Assembly (NCBI RefSeq): GCF_050337105.1
Contig: NZ_JAKJSQ010000022.1
Coordinates: 1-54,842, forward strand
Reading direction: 5' to 3'
DNA: 54,842 bases
DNA from: Aliivibrio_A kagoshimensis
GTDB taxonomy: Bacteria > Pseudomonadota > Gammaproteobacteria > Enterobacterales > Vibrionaceae
Shown piece after piece: positions 8,784 to 18,064 of the stretch (within the stretch, counting starts at the first letter, position 1; each line of letters starts with the position of its first letter). The notes beneath the pieces are model-generated. The model did no database searches. It was not told where the DNA came from and saw only the letters and a list, made by a program, of their open reading frames with translations. Position numbers and translations under genes: made by a program.

Positions 8784-9788
8784 CTACGGGCGATTGACAA
8801 AACCGACCGCTTCGTACACTTTTTTCAATGTGACTGCAGCGCGTTCCGACGCCTTCTCTGCGCCAATTTTCATTACTGAATCAAGATAAGCACGATCTTC
8901 CCTAAAAGCTTTATATCGGGCTTGCATTGGCTCAAGCATCGCCACAACCGCTTCGGCCGTATCTTTTTTAAGATGGCCATACATCTTATCGACATATTCT
9001 GCTTCTATCTCTTTAATGCTCTTCCCAGTAACACCAGACATAATACCTAGCAGGTTTGAAACGCCGGGTTTTTCAGCAATATCAAATAGAATTCTTGGCG
9101 GCTCTTCAGAGTCAGTCATTGCACGCTTGATCTTTTTAACAATCGATTTTGGATCTTCTAATAACCCAATGACGTTGTTCCTATTATCGTCTGACTTTGA
9201 CATTTTCTTAAGAGGATCTTGCAGGCTCATTACACGTGCACCCACTGGTGGAATGTACGGCTCAGGCACGACAAATGTATCACCATAAGCATTATTGAAA
9301 CGAGTCGCGATATCACGAGCCAGTTCAAGATGCTGCTTTTGATCATTGCCGACAGGAATCTGCTCTGCTTGATAAAGGAGAATATCGGCCGCCATCAATA
9401 CTGGATAGCTAAAGAGCCCTGCATTAATATTTTCTGCGTAACGCTTCGACTTATCTTTAAACTGAGTCATACGATTTAACTCACCCATTTGGGTATAGCA
9501 ATTAAGCACCCAACCAAGCTGAGCATGTTCAGGGACGTGAGACTGAACAAAAAGCGTACTCTTCTCTGGCGCTACTCCAACAGCCAAACATGTCGCTAAC
9601 GCATCTAACGTTGCTTCATGCAATGCTTTAGGATCTTGACGTACCGTAATGGCATGCAGATCAACCACACAGTACTGGCAATCATAATCATCTTGCATGC
9701 TCTCCCACTGACGCAGGGCCCCCATGTAGTTACCAATGCTTAATTCACCAGACGGCTGAACACCACTTAATACAACAGGTTTACTCAT
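8784..9788 (-). CDS. trpS: Tryptophanyl-tRNA synthetase
   Basis: TrpS charges tRNA-Trp. The class I signatures are clear: GVQPSGELSIGNYMGAL (HIGH-equivalent SIGN at residues 17-20) and KMSKS in PLKKMSKSDDN. The product is 334 residues, the standard length. A longer frame to 9857 exists, but the start at 9788 gives MSKPVVLSG, has an AAGGA ribosome binding site upstream, and matches the family. It follows gph and rpe in the conserved dam-rpe-gph-trpS order. Confidence 0.97.
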   Translation of the reverse strand: MSKPVVLSGVQPSGELSIGNYMGALRQWESMQDDYDCQYCVVDLHAITVRQDPKALHEATLDALATCLAVGVAPEKSTLFVQSHVPEHAQLGWVLNCYTQMGELNRMTQFKDKSKRYAENINAGLFSYPVLMAADILLYQAEQIPVGNDQKQHLELARDIATRFNNAYGDTFVVPEPYIPPVGARVMSLQDPLKKMSKSDDNRNNVIGLLEDPKSIVKKIKRAMTDSEEPPRILFDIAEKPGVSNLLGIMSGVTGKSIKEIEAEYVDKMYGHLKKDTAEAVVAMLEPMQARYKAFREDRAYLDSVMKIGAEKASERAAVTLKKVYEAVGFVNRP

Positions 9789-9875
9789 GATGATGATTTT
9801 CCTTAGTTTAAAAACGTTGAAGACGTGTAAAAATACAATATGCCAGAGAAGTGTCAAGTTCTCTCATTTAAAGGG

Positions 9876-10562
9876 TTACGATAAAGAGAAACTACTGACA
9901 ATCTGCTCAAAGTCGTCATAAATACAATCAGGGTTACTGTTAGCAATGGGTTCACCGTGGTTATAACCATACGTTAAACCAATAGAGTAACAACCCGCAT
10001 TATGTGCCGCTTTAATATCATTCTTTGAATCACCCACCATAACCACCTGGTTAGCAGTGACTCCGTGCTTCTCTAATAACCAATTGAGGGACATTGGATT
10101 TGGCTTTTTCTCGGTAAAAGTATCACCACCAATGACATCACTAAACAGATGGTCTAGCTGATGCTGAACTAATAATTCTGGAACAAATTTAGCCGGCTTA
10201 TTGGTGACTAACGCTAAGGTAAAACCCGCTTTTTTTAACGTTTCTAGTGTTGATAAAACGTGTGGGTAGAGGTGACTGAGTTTATGTTCACCCTGTTTAT
10301 AATGCTGGTCAAAACGCTTTCTTGCCTCTTTAACCAACTCTGGTGATAGCGTTGGATCTATGCTCATACTTCCGCTTAACGCACGGGCGATCAATACATC
10401 GGCACCATTGCCTATCCAGTGTGACGCTTGCTCTAAGCTCACCCTTGGATAGCCAAAATCTTGCATCGTAAGATCCGCGGCAATCGCTAAATCAGGAACA
10501 CTGTCTAGCAGTGTTCCATCCAGATCAAAAGCGATCAGTTTAATGTCCGAAAATCTGCTCAT
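9876..10562 (-). CDS. gph: Phosphoglycolate phosphatase
   Basis: This HAD-superfamily hydrolase (228 residues) dephosphorylates 2-phosphoglycolate, in bacteria mostly released by repair of 3'-phosphoglycolate DNA ends. Motif I is FDLDGTLLDS (D13 nucleophile, D15 acid/base), motif II is in LVTNKPA, and motif IV is VGDSKNDIKAA. The cap domain lies between motifs I and II. The gene abuts rpe: the gph start codon directly follows the rpe stop, so translation is probably coupled. Confidence 0.93.
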   Translation of the reverse strand: MSRFSDIKLIAFDLDGTLLDSVPDLAIAADLTMQDFGYPRVSLEQASHWIGNGADVLIARALSGSMSIDPTLSPELVKEARKRFDQHYKQGEHKLSHLYPHVLSTLETLKKAGFTLALVTNKPAKFVPELLVQHQLDHLFSDVIGGDTFTEKKPNPMSLNWLLEKHGVTANQVVMVGDSKNDIKAAHNAGCYSIGLTYGYNHGEPIANSNPDCIYDDFEQIVSSFSLS

Positions 10563-11240
10563 TTAGGCTTTTTTCACTTTTTCCAGCTCAAGACGCATCT
10601 CATCAATAACTTCTTTGTAATCTGGACGACTGAAAATAGCAGAACCAGCAACAAACATATCCGCACCCGCTTCAGCGATCTCACGAATGTTATCGACTTT
10701 AACGCCACCATCGATCTCTAAACGGATCTCTCTGCCACTCTCATCAATCAATTTACGTACTGCACGAAGTTTGTCTAATGTATGCGGGATGAATGATTGA
10801 CCGCCAAAGCCTGGATTTACAGACATCAGTAGAATCAGATCCACTTTATCCATGATGTAATCTAGCGCTGAAAGCGGCGTCGCTGGGTTTAATACCACCC
10901 CTGCTTTACAACCACACTCTTTGATCAGCTGTAGCGTACGATCCACGTGCTCACTCGCTTCAACATGAAAAGTGATCATCGTTGCGCCCGCTTTAGCAAA
11001 ATCAGGAATGATACGATCAACCGGTTTCACCATGAGGTGAACATCAATTGGGGCTGTGATTCCGTAATCACGCAAAGCTTTACATATCGGTGCACCAAAC
11101 GTCAGATTGGGTACATAGTGGTTATCCATCACATCAAAATGAACCACATCAGCACCGTCTGCTAATACTTTTTTAACATCTTCGCCTAAGCGAGCAAAAT
11201 CAGCAGATAGAATCGAAGGTGCGATCAAAAAATCTTTCAT
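10563..11240 (-). CDS. rpe: Ribulose-phosphate 3-epimerase
   Basis: Rpe interconverts ribulose-5-phosphate and xylulose-5-phosphate in the pentose phosphate pathway. The 225-residue TIM-barrel protein carries the family signatures IAPSILSADFARLG, HFDVMDNHYVPNLTFG, HLMV, MSVNPGFGGQ and EIDGGV, which contain the metal ligands and catalytic aspartates. The length is standard. Its stop codon touches the gph start, and dam lies 65 bases upstream. Confidence 0.97.
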   Translation of the reverse strand: MKDFLIAPSILSADFARLGEDVKKVLADGADVVHFDVMDNHYVPNLTFGAPICKALRDYGITAPIDVHLMVKPVDRIIPDFAKAGATMITFHVEASEHVDRTLQLIKECGCKAGVVLNPATPLSALDYIMDKVDLILLMSVNPGFGGQSFIPHTLDKLRAVRKLIDESGREIRLEIDGGVKVDNIREIAEAGADMFVAGSAIFSRPDYKEVIDEMRLELEKVKKA

Positions 11241-11305
11241 TTTATCCTCATTACTTTCATAGCAATCAAACGGTTAATTGGAAATAAGCGGTAGTTGTTC
11301 TATTT

Positions 11306-12190
11306 TTATACTTCTTTCGTTGTGGCTATTTTATAGTCCACAACGGGTATGATTAATTCGTTGTTCTGCTTTTCATTACCTTCAAACAGCGCCATTAACT
11401 CATCCACTTTGTTACGACTTGAGCCGTTACGACTGATGGTTCGTTTTACTTTAACATGGGATAATGTTGCACCTTTATAAAGTCGACGTGTTAGCGCAGT
11501 ATCATGGTTTGAGATCAGTACTGGTATCTCACGCTCTGCCGCTGCTCGTTCTGCAATCTCAGCCAGCTTGGCTTGATCGTCCAATGAAAAACCATTACCT
11601 GAATAAGAGGTAAAATTGGCCGTCGTCGAAAGAGGGGCGTATGGCGGATCACAATACACCACACTGCCTTTTCTCGCTCGAGCAAAAGTCTGAGTATAGC
11701 CCTCACACACAAACGTCGCCTTTTTCGCCTTTTCAGCAAAATGAAGCATCTCTTTCTCTGGGAAGTACGGTTTTTTATAAGAGCCAAACGGAACGTTAAA
11801 TCCACCTTTTTTGTTATAACGGCATAAACCATTAAAACCATGGCGATTCATATAGAGGAAAAGAATGGAGCGGCGATAGGTATCTGTGCATTGATTAAAC
11901 TCAACACGCAGTGCTAAATAGACCTCTTTCTGATTATATTCAGGCTGAAAAAGTACCTTGCAGTCTTCGATCAGTTGTTCAGGTTTCTCTTTTAAGTGAT
12001 TATAGAGATTGATAAGATCTGGATTGATATCCGCTAGCAGATAGTGATCGAAATGGGTGTTTAAGAAAACCGAACCGGCACCGACAAAAGGCTCAATCAA
12101 CTTTCGAGCAGGGGGCAGATGACGCTGGATCTCTTCAACCAATCCATACTTTCCTCCCGCCCACTTTAGAAACGCACGATGCTTCTTCAT
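11306..12190 (-). CDS. dam: DNA adenine methylase (GATC)
   Basis: This 294-residue alpha-class N6-adenine methyltransferase methylates GATC, which governs mismatch-repair strand choice and replication timing. The AdoMet motif FVGAGSVFLN (residues 35-44) follows the start motif FLKWAGGKYG, and the catalytic DPPY is at 181-184. The order damX-dam-rpe makes it the housekeeping Dam, not a phage orphan methylase. The C-terminus is somewhat longer than the usual 270-280 residues, ending in a hydrophilic tail (about 15 residues after ELIIPVVDY). Confidence 0.95.
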   Translation of the reverse strand: MKKHRAFLKWAGGKYGLVEEIQRHLPPARKLIEPFVGAGSVFLNTHFDHYLLADINPDLINLYNHLKEKPEQLIEDCKVLFQPEYNQKEVYLALRVEFNQCTDTYRRSILFLYMNRHGFNGLCRYNKKGGFNVPFGSYKKPYFPEKEMLHFAEKAKKATFVCEGYTQTFARARKGSVVYCDPPYAPLSTTANFTSYSGNGFSLDDQAKLAEIAERAAAEREIPVLISNHDTALTRRLYKGATLSHVKVKRTISRNGSSRNKVDELMALFEGNEKQNNELIIPVVDYKIATTKEV

Positions 12191-12260
12191 TTCAACTTGA
12201 ACCTACTACCTAGCAAAATAAAGATGCGGATTGTACCCTATTTGGCACACAACCTCAGTG

Positions 12261-13721
12261 TTATTTATCACTATCAATCTCTTTATGAATGGTGGCGAAA
12301 GATTTAACCCATGCACCCACTGTCTTCAGTTCAGGCTTAAGCTCTGGAAGTGCATCTTTTGCAGCACCATAATACGCATAATCGCCAACAGAGATGATAT
12401 ACCATGTCTCACCTTGACGAAGTGCTTTATGAACATAAGCCTCTTCAGCCAGTTGATGTTCTGCAATAAATTCGTTTACCACATCAAGCTCTGTGGTCGC
12501 TGCCACTTGCAATGTATAGTGCGTTGGCGGGATCGCTTTCAACGTTTCTGTGGTTAATACTGCGTCTTCCGCTTGCTGAATGCTCTCTTCCGTTGGCGCC
12601 GTTGGGACAACCGCGGTTACCACAGCTTCAATTTTGGCTTTCTCTTCCGTGTCAATATTGTCATGCTGGTTATCAATTAATGCATCAACAACATTAGAAG
12701 GCACAACCACGCGTTGTTGGTCACTCTCTTCCGTGCCTACTTGCATCGGATCTTCAAGAATCTCTTGGGGCAGCGGATCAACATCTTCGCTCGGAACACT
12801 GGTATCCTCAGGCTCTGTTGGTGTCGTCTCTGTCATGGCCATTTGTTCGCCATCAACAGTCCCTTCCTCTTCAACTAATGAGTCGGAAGTGGTGCTAACC
12901 GCAACCTCCGAATCATCGATAGTCTCATCATTTATATTACTGTTTGAGAGCACAAGATATCCGCCGATAACTAATAACAGCAAAATAAGAATCGCTATTA
13001 ATGTCTTTACTGGAGATTGAATAATGGAACGAATAATTATACGACGCTCTGTTTTTTTATTACCTAAAGCCATAAGTTCTCCTGGTAGGCATGAGCTTTT
13101 TCCAACCAATTGCCTAATATGCATTTTGTCGCTGTTATGTTCTAGATGTCGAACCACTAACATATCAACAAACGTTTTGGCTTCGTCTACAGTTAACGTC
13201 TCAATATCAAGGTCTAACGGTTTATTCTCTTGCCCGTAACTGAGCTGGGATAGGCACTTATCTATTTTGTGATGCTCTGAAAAGAGTAGCACGCTAATTT
13301 GCCAATTGGGTGTGGTTTGCGCTTTTTGCACCACAGTCCACAACTCTGCAATTAAATCATGACTGAGCAGATGAGCATCATCTATCACAATCAAAATATT
13401 ACAATTCTGGCCAGCTAGCATCATACCTAGACTGTCCATGATCGGATCGTGTTCATTAAAGAGTGGGTCGGAGACTAACTGCTTAAGCAAAATGGAGCGT
13501 TGTTGGCTGACTGATTGTGATGCATGAGTCATCAGCAGCGCTTGATTTTGATCTTCAGACCACTTCTCTAGATATCGCTGAGCTAACCATGTTTTCCCTG
13601 AGCCAGCAGGACCTGAAATATGAACCAAATTCGAACCAAAACGGGTAAGAAACTGAATCCTCGAGAGAAGTTCAGTCTGGGATTCAAGTTCAAGTACCGC
13701 CATTTCATGAGCAATGGTCAT
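12261..13721 (-). CDS. damX: Cell-division protein DamX (AAA ATPase-like domain plus SPOR)
   Basis: The 486-residue bitopic membrane protein has an N-terminal AAA/ExeA-like region with a Walker A motif GPAGSGKT (37-44) and a Walker B-like LIVIDDAH. One transmembrane helix lies near residues 238-257 (TLIAILILLLLVIGGYLVL). It is followed by a Glu/Thr/Ser/Pro-rich acidic periplasmic linker and a C-terminal SPOR domain (about 400-475, YTLQVAATTELDVVNEF) that binds denuded septal glycan. The linker's skewed composition explains the long antisense open frame on the other strand. It lies between aroB and dam, as in other gammaproteobacteria. An internal ATG at codon 7 is an alternative start. Confidence 0.92.
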   Translation of the reverse strand: MTIAHEMAVLELESQTELLSRIQFLTRFGSNLVHISGPAGSGKTWLAQRYLEKWSEDQNQALLMTHASQSVSQQRSILLKQLVSDPLFNEHDPIMDSLGMMLAGQNCNILIVIDDAHLLSHDLIAELWTVVQKAQTTPNWQISVLLFSEHHKIDKCLSQLSYGQENKPLDLDIETLTVDEAKTFVDMLVVRHLEHNSDKMHIRQLVGKSSCLPGELMALGNKKTERRIIIRSIIQSPVKTLIAILILLLLVIGGYLVLSNSNINDETIDDSEVAVSTTSDSLVEEEGTVDGEQMAMTETTPTEPEDTSVPSEDVDPLPQEILEDPMQVGTEESDQQRVVVPSNVVDALIDNQHDNIDTEEKAKIEAVVTAVVPTAPTEESIQQAEDAVLTTETLKAIPPTHYTLQVAATTELDVVNEFIAEHQLAEEAYVHKALRQGETWYIISVGDYAYYGAAKDALPELKPELKTVGAWVKSFATIHKEIDSDK

Positions 13722-13761
13722 ATCATACCTTTGATATTAAAGAGTCAATCTATCTAATCGG

Positions 13762-14847
13762 TTACGCTTTGCAAGATTCAATCACTTCATTAATTACTGA
13801 TACTGGCGTATCAGCAATGACATCAGCACTACCAATTGAAGTAGGCAAAATAAGTCGTAGTTGACCGGCTAATACTTTTTTATCTCGCATCATATGCTTC
13901 ATAAAGTCATCAGCACTCATACTATTGGGAGCCAGTACGGGTAATTTTGCTTTCACTAGAATAGCGCGAATTTTATCAACATCTCGCTTACTAAGAAGTC
14001 CCTGTTTTTGAGCTGTCAATGCAGCCATGACCATCCCAACAGAGACGGCCTCACCATGTAACCAGTTTCCATAGCCCATTTCTGCTTCAATCGCGTGGCC
14101 ATAGGTATGGCCTAGATTAAGCAGAGCTCTCACACCAGACTCTTTTTCATCCTGTGCAACAACATCGGCTTTTAACTGGCAACATCGTGAGATGGCATAC
14201 GTAAGCGCATCCGCATCTAAAGCAAATAACGCGTCCATATTGTCATCAAGCCAGCCGAAAAAATCAGCATCGGCAATAATGCCGTACTTAATCACTTCAG
14301 CCATACCCGCGGAGAACTCTCGCGCCGGAAGTGTCGACAGACAATTAATGTCAATTACCACCGATTTAGGCTGATAAAAAGCCCCTACCATATTTTTACC
14401 AAGAGGGTGGTTAACGGCTGTTTTTCCGCCTACCGATGAGTCCACTTGAGATAGTAGTGTTGTTGGTACTTGAATAAAATCGACACCACGTTGATAACAG
14501 GAAGCGGCAAAACCTACTACATCGCCCACAACACCGCCGCCAAGGGCAACAATAACCACATCACGTCCATAATTCCCTTCAAGAAGAAATGACATAATAA
14601 GGTTAAAGGTATCAAGGGTTTTGTACTGCTCACCATCTGGAAGTTCAAACAGACTCACTTGGCAACCAAGTGAAGAGATGGTTGTCATGACACGCTCAGC
14701 ATAGAGCGGAGCTACCGTCTCATTACTAATAACAACCACTTGTTTGCCCGATGGGATAGAAGAGAAGTGTGCGGAGTTATCAAATAACTCTGCACCAATT
14801 GAGATGTTATAACTTCTCTCTGCAAGCTTTACGTTAATCCGTTCCAT
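13762..14847 (-). CDS. aroB: 3-dehydroquinate synthase
   Basis: AroB converts DAHP to 3-dehydroquinate, the second step of the shikimate pathway, using NAD+ and a divalent metal. The 361-residue sequence shows the NAD-binding GGGVVGDVVGFAA and substrate-binding DSSVGGKTAVNHPLGKN segments, and the metal-ligand region LNLGHTYGHAIE with NWLHGEAV. The length is normal. It lies 24 bases downstream of aroK and is co-transcribed with it. Confidence 0.97.
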   Translation of the reverse strand: MERINVKLAERSYNISIGAELFDNSAHFSSIPSGKQVVVISNETVAPLYAERVMTTISSLGCQVSLFELPDGEQYKTLDTFNLIMSFLLEGNYGRDVVIVALGGGVVGDVVGFAASCYQRGVDFIQVPTTLLSQVDSSVGGKTAVNHPLGKNMVGAFYQPKSVVIDINCLSTLPAREFSAGMAEVIKYGIIADADFFGWLDDNMDALFALDADALTYAISRCCQLKADVVAQDEKESGVRALLNLGHTYGHAIEAEMGYGNWLHGEAVSVGMVMAALTAQKQGLLSKRDVDKIRAILVKAKLPVLAPNSMSADDFMKHMMRDKKVLAGQLRLILPTSIGSADVIADTPVSVINEVIESCKA

Positions 14848-14871
14848 GGTTTATTTGCTCCCAGATAAAAC

Positions 14872-15390
14872 TTAGCGCTCTTCCAGCATTTTAATGATTT
14901 GATTGGCAACGACTTTTGCGCTCTGATCGTCAGTGCGAACTACGTAGTCGGCAATCTCTTCATACATTGGGTTTCGCTCCCCTGCAAGTGCTTCAAGCAC
15001 TTCACGTGGCGCGTCCGTTTGTAGAAGCGGTCTTTTTTTATCTCGTTGAGTACGAGCTAACTGTTTCTCAATAGTCGTTTCTAAATAGACAACTAAACCA
15101 CGTGCAGAGAGACGATTTCTATTATCTTTGCTGATAACAGAACCACCACCAGTTGCAAGTACGATGCCTTGCTCTTGGCTAAGATCGTTAATTACGGTCT
15201 CTTCACGAACTCGGAAGCCCTCTTCACCTTCAACATCAAATACCCAGCTAATATCAGCGCCAGTTCTCTCTTCAATAACAGTATCGGAGTCAAAGAACTC
15301 CATATGCAGTTGTTGAGCTAGATGTCTACCTATTGTACTTTTGCCGGCTCCCATTGGGCCAACAAGAAAAATATTTCGTTTTTCAGCCAT
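14872..15390 (-). CDS. aroK: Shikimate kinase I
   Basis: AroK phosphorylates shikimate at the 3-hydroxyl. The 172-residue P-loop kinase has Walker A GPMGAGKST (11-19), the shikimate-binding DSD region (FFDSDTVIEE), the ATGGGSV motif and the lid arginine in DKKRPLLQ. The size and aroK-aroB pairing identify it as the housekeeping isozyme. It is read away from pilQ across a 310-base gap that must carry its promoter. Confidence 0.96.
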   Translation of the reverse strand: MAEKRNIFLVGPMGAGKSTIGRHLAQQLHMEFFDSDTVIEERTGADISWVFDVEGEEGFRVREETVINDLSQEQGIVLATGGGSVISKDNRNRLSARGLVVYLETTIEKQLARTQRDKKRPLLQTDAPREVLEALAGERNPMYEEIADYVVRTDDQSAKVVANQIIKMLEER

Positions 15391-15700
15391 GTTCAGCAGT
15401 TATACACACGTTAATCAAATTATATCGCCACTAGACATCTGCTACTTTTATTTAAAAACAAAGCAGAGATACTGGCCTGTGGCACCGTTTCCTCACAGAT
15501 TGAGTTGTGATCTGACCCGAAATTATCTCAGTTATAGTGCCTACATTGCAATAGCTAGATGAAGAGATGCTGATTTTTTATATAAACTGTTCCACAACCC
15601 CTTTGTTTTCGGTGGCTGACGTAAAAAAAATATCTAGCTGCCTTGATGAAATGTGATAGATTTCGATGGGTTACTCTTCCTCTTATCGCCATTATTCATT
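15391..15700 (-). other. 310-base gap between pilQ and aroK
   Basis: No convincing gene is present. On the minus strand a TATAAT hexamer lies at 15424-15419, about 30 bases upstream of the aroK start, and could be a -10 element, but I find no good -35 partner. I see no clear hairpin with a T-tract behind pilQ, so pilus transcription may continue into aroK. Confidence 0.4.
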
Positions 15701-17017
15701 TTAATTAGGTGAAGTGGCTTCAATTACCTTAGGTGTAATAAAAATCAACAACTCCCGCTTGCCCTCTTTTTCGTATGAACGACGAAATAGTGCCCCCAGC
15801 ATAGGGATATCTCCAAGCAGTGGAACCTTGTCTTCAGTAGTGGTTACTGAGTGTTGATATATCCCCCCTAATACCACCGTTTCTCCGTGATTAACCAAGA
15901 CTTGAGTACCAATTCTTTGAGTATTAATAGCAACGGCCTCACCCCTTCCCGTTTTAACGACTTCACCCGGTCTATCTTGCGTCACATTCAAGTCTAAAAT
16001 CAGTGTATTTTCTGAAGTGATTTTAGGCGTAACCGAGAGGCTTAATACTGCCTTTTTAAATGACACGGATGTAGCGCCACTGGAAGCGGCCTCAAGATAG
16101 GGAATTTCAGTTCCTTGCTCAATAAACGCAGGTTTGTTATTCAAGGTAATAAGCTTTGGGCTGGAAATGATCTCCGCTTTTGATTCCGCCTGCAACGCAG
16201 ATAGTTCAAGATCCAACAGTGTTCCTGAACCCAACTTTGCCACTTGAAAAGCGATGCTTGCTGCATTGGGGTTGGCTACCGCTAAATTCACACTAAGAAA
16301 ATCATCAATGTTAGAGCTATCGGCATCAAACAACCCACTACTGGCTAGATTGCTCTCAATGGAGCCTCCGATACTGTTATCCCCCTGCTGCTTTGAAAAG
16401 CCCCAGCGTACCCCCATTTCATCGAGATTACCTTCATCAATGATGATAATACGAGCTTCTATTTGCACCTGTTTTACCGCGACATCAATGCGCTTTATTA
16501 ACTGCTTAATCGTCTCCAAATTACTCTTAATATCTCTGATAAGTACACTATTGGTTCTCTTATCTACGGTAAGCGATCCTCTCTGAGAAAGAATAAAGCG
16601 GTTACTCTCGTTACGAATTAGCTCGGCAATATCACTGGCATCAGCATAGTTGATCTGAAATATCGATAAATGTAGTGCTTCACTGTTTAATTGCAAATCT
16701 TGCATCTGCTTTATCACCGTTTCAGGAGCAATAAAAAGCACATTCCCTTCTCTTTTTTGTCCCAACTGTTTGGTCTTCAAAATAACATCAAAGGCTTGCT
16801 GCCAAGGAACATCCACTAGATTTAAACTTATATTACCGTCAACGGATGCATCAATGATCACATTGTAATGCCGTTCATTCGCCAGCAACTGAAGAACATG
16901 CCTAATGGGAATATCCTGTACCGACAGAGTGATTGCCGACAGCTTCTCATTAGCGGATATAGGCGTAGAGAAAAGAAAGAGTAAACTTATAGTGGCTAAC
17001 CTAACGCATAACATCAT
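15701..17017 (-). CDS. pilQ: Type IV pilus secretin PilQ, short form
   Basis: The 438-residue secretin would form the outer-membrane pore for the type IV pilus (the DNA-uptake/competence pilus in vibrios). It has a signal peptide (about 1-22, ending PISA), an STN/N0 domain (LSVQDIPIRHVLQLLA), an N1 domain (QINYADASDIAELI) and a secretin core from about 195 to the end, with the signature GETVVLGGIYQ and VPLLGDIPMLGALFRR. PilQ is often 570-770 residues; this one lacks N-terminal AMIN domains and is close in size to HofQ. It is the last gene of the pilMN(OP)Q operon, 15 bases after the PilO-PilP gene. Confidence 0.92.
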   Translation of the reverse strand: MMLCVRLATISLLFLFSTPISANEKLSAITLSVQDIPIRHVLQLLANERHYNVIIDASVDGNISLNLVDVPWQQAFDVILKTKQLGQKREGNVLFIAPETVIKQMQDLQLNSEALHLSIFQINYADASDIAELIRNESNRFILSQRGSLTVDKRTNSVLIRDIKSNLETIKQLIKRIDVAVKQVQIEARIIIIDEGNLDEMGVRWGFSKQQGDNSIGGSIESNLASSGLFDADSSNIDDFLSVNLAVANPNAASIAFQVAKLGSGTLLDLELSALQAESKAEIISSPKLITLNNKPAFIEQGTEIPYLEAASSGATSVSFKKAVLSLSVTPKITSENTLILDLNVTQDRPGEVVKTGRGEAVAINTQRIGTQVLVNHGETVVLGGIYQHSVTTTEDKVPLLGDIPMLGALFRRSYEKEGKRELLIFITPKVIEATSPN

Positions 17018-17032
17018 CGCACAATGACTCCA

Positions 17033-18043
17033 TTACTCTTTAATTGGCATAGTGAGTAAGCTCTCGAACCAGCAGCCATTGGCAGCCACTTTGAACTCTT
17101 TGACCAGCAAGCCATCATGGTTAATCTGTATGATTTCACCGTAGTTAGGACCAATCCTCTCCCCTTTATACACTTTAATCAGTGGGCTACCTTTGGGTTG
17201 CAACCACCCCACATATTGGCTTTCCATCAATAGCACCCCTTTAACTTGGATTGTGCTCAATGCTTGATCGGTAATCGCCACCTTTATGCTATTTGGCCCA
17301 GAACGAAGGCAAACCTCTTTTTCTATGACCACCGCTCTATTTTCTTCTTTTTCATAAAACGGAGAGCGCTTCATCGAACCTTGATAGTGAATAATAAAAG
17401 GCGGCTTTCTAATTTCCACATTGTCGATGACAGGTGTTAACTCAACCTGTTCGGTGAGATAATCTCCAAGAGTGATGTCTTGATCCGCTTGGTAGGTAAG
17501 AGCCTCCATCTTGACGGCAATGTCTTGACCATCTCCATTGCTGTTTAATGAAAGTTGTTGAATCGTTACCATGGTAGGTAGCGCAGCAAGGGCCTCACTA
17601 AATCGACCGATAGCATGAAACTCACCACGCAACTCGATGTGAATTGGAATTGTTGACAGGTATCCGCTCTTTTCTCGTTTACCCCAACCAAAACGAATAA
17701 ACGTCAAATGGTGCCTATTACCCAATGAATGAATTAGCGACAGAAGTTCCGATAACTCACTCTGCTCAGGAAATTGATTCATCATCCCCTGATAACGCAT
17801 AGAGAGATCTTTCACTGGCATTAATTCATCGTCTAAACTCTGCAGCTGAACTCGCTCTGATTGCAAAGCCACCACATGTTGATGTTCTCTGTTTTTACTG
17901 TCCATCAACGCCTCTTGAAGTGGCAGTAACCACCACCACGCGATCGCTAACTGCAATAGAATCATCAATGCCGCCAACAGCAACAGCTGAGCTCTAATCG
18001 GCCAATCCATAAACTCATCAAGTTCGAGTGAAGACCACGGCAT
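17033..18043 (-). CDS. Fused PilO-PilP type IV pilus alignment protein
   Basis: One uninterrupted 336-residue frame carries two normally separate pilus proteins. Residues 1-185 look like PilO: a cytoplasmic start, one transmembrane helix (about 19-40), a coiled-coil stretch (43-75) and a ferredoxin-like domain (about 95-185). Residues 210-336 look like PilP: STIQVKGVL, GWLQPKGSPLIKVYKGERIG and GEIIQINHDGLLVKEF match its beta domain. PilP is normally a lipoprotein; here no lipobox is present and the PilO helix would serve as anchor. The protein would join PilM-PilN at the inner membrane to PilQ. Position between pilN and pilQ supports this. I saw no frameshift within it. Confidence 0.85.
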   Translation of the reverse strand: MPWSSLELDEFMDWPIRAQLLLLAALMILLQLAIAWWWLLPLQEALMDSKNREHQHVVALQSERVQLQSLDDELMPVKDLSMRYQGMMNQFPEQSELSELLSLIHSLGNRHHLTFIRFGWGKREKSGYLSTIPIHIELRGEFHAIGRFSEALAALPTMVTIQQLSLNSNGDGQDIAVKMEALTYQADQDITLGDYLTEQVELTPVIDNVEIRKPPFIIHYQGSMKRSPFYEKEENRAVVIEKEVCLRSGPNSIKVAITDQALSTIQVKGVLLMESQYVGWLQPKGSPLIKVYKGERIGPNYGEIIQINHDGLLVKEFKVAANGCWFESLLTMPIKE

Positions 18044-18064
18044 TAACGATCGAGTTCCATTGGT

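Noticed and set aside
12580..13020. 146-residue open frame on the plus strand inside damX
   Set aside because: It is the mirror of the acidic, Thr/Ser/Glu-rich DamX linker, whose codon bias removes stops from the opposite strand; it has no ribosome binding site or recognisable domain.
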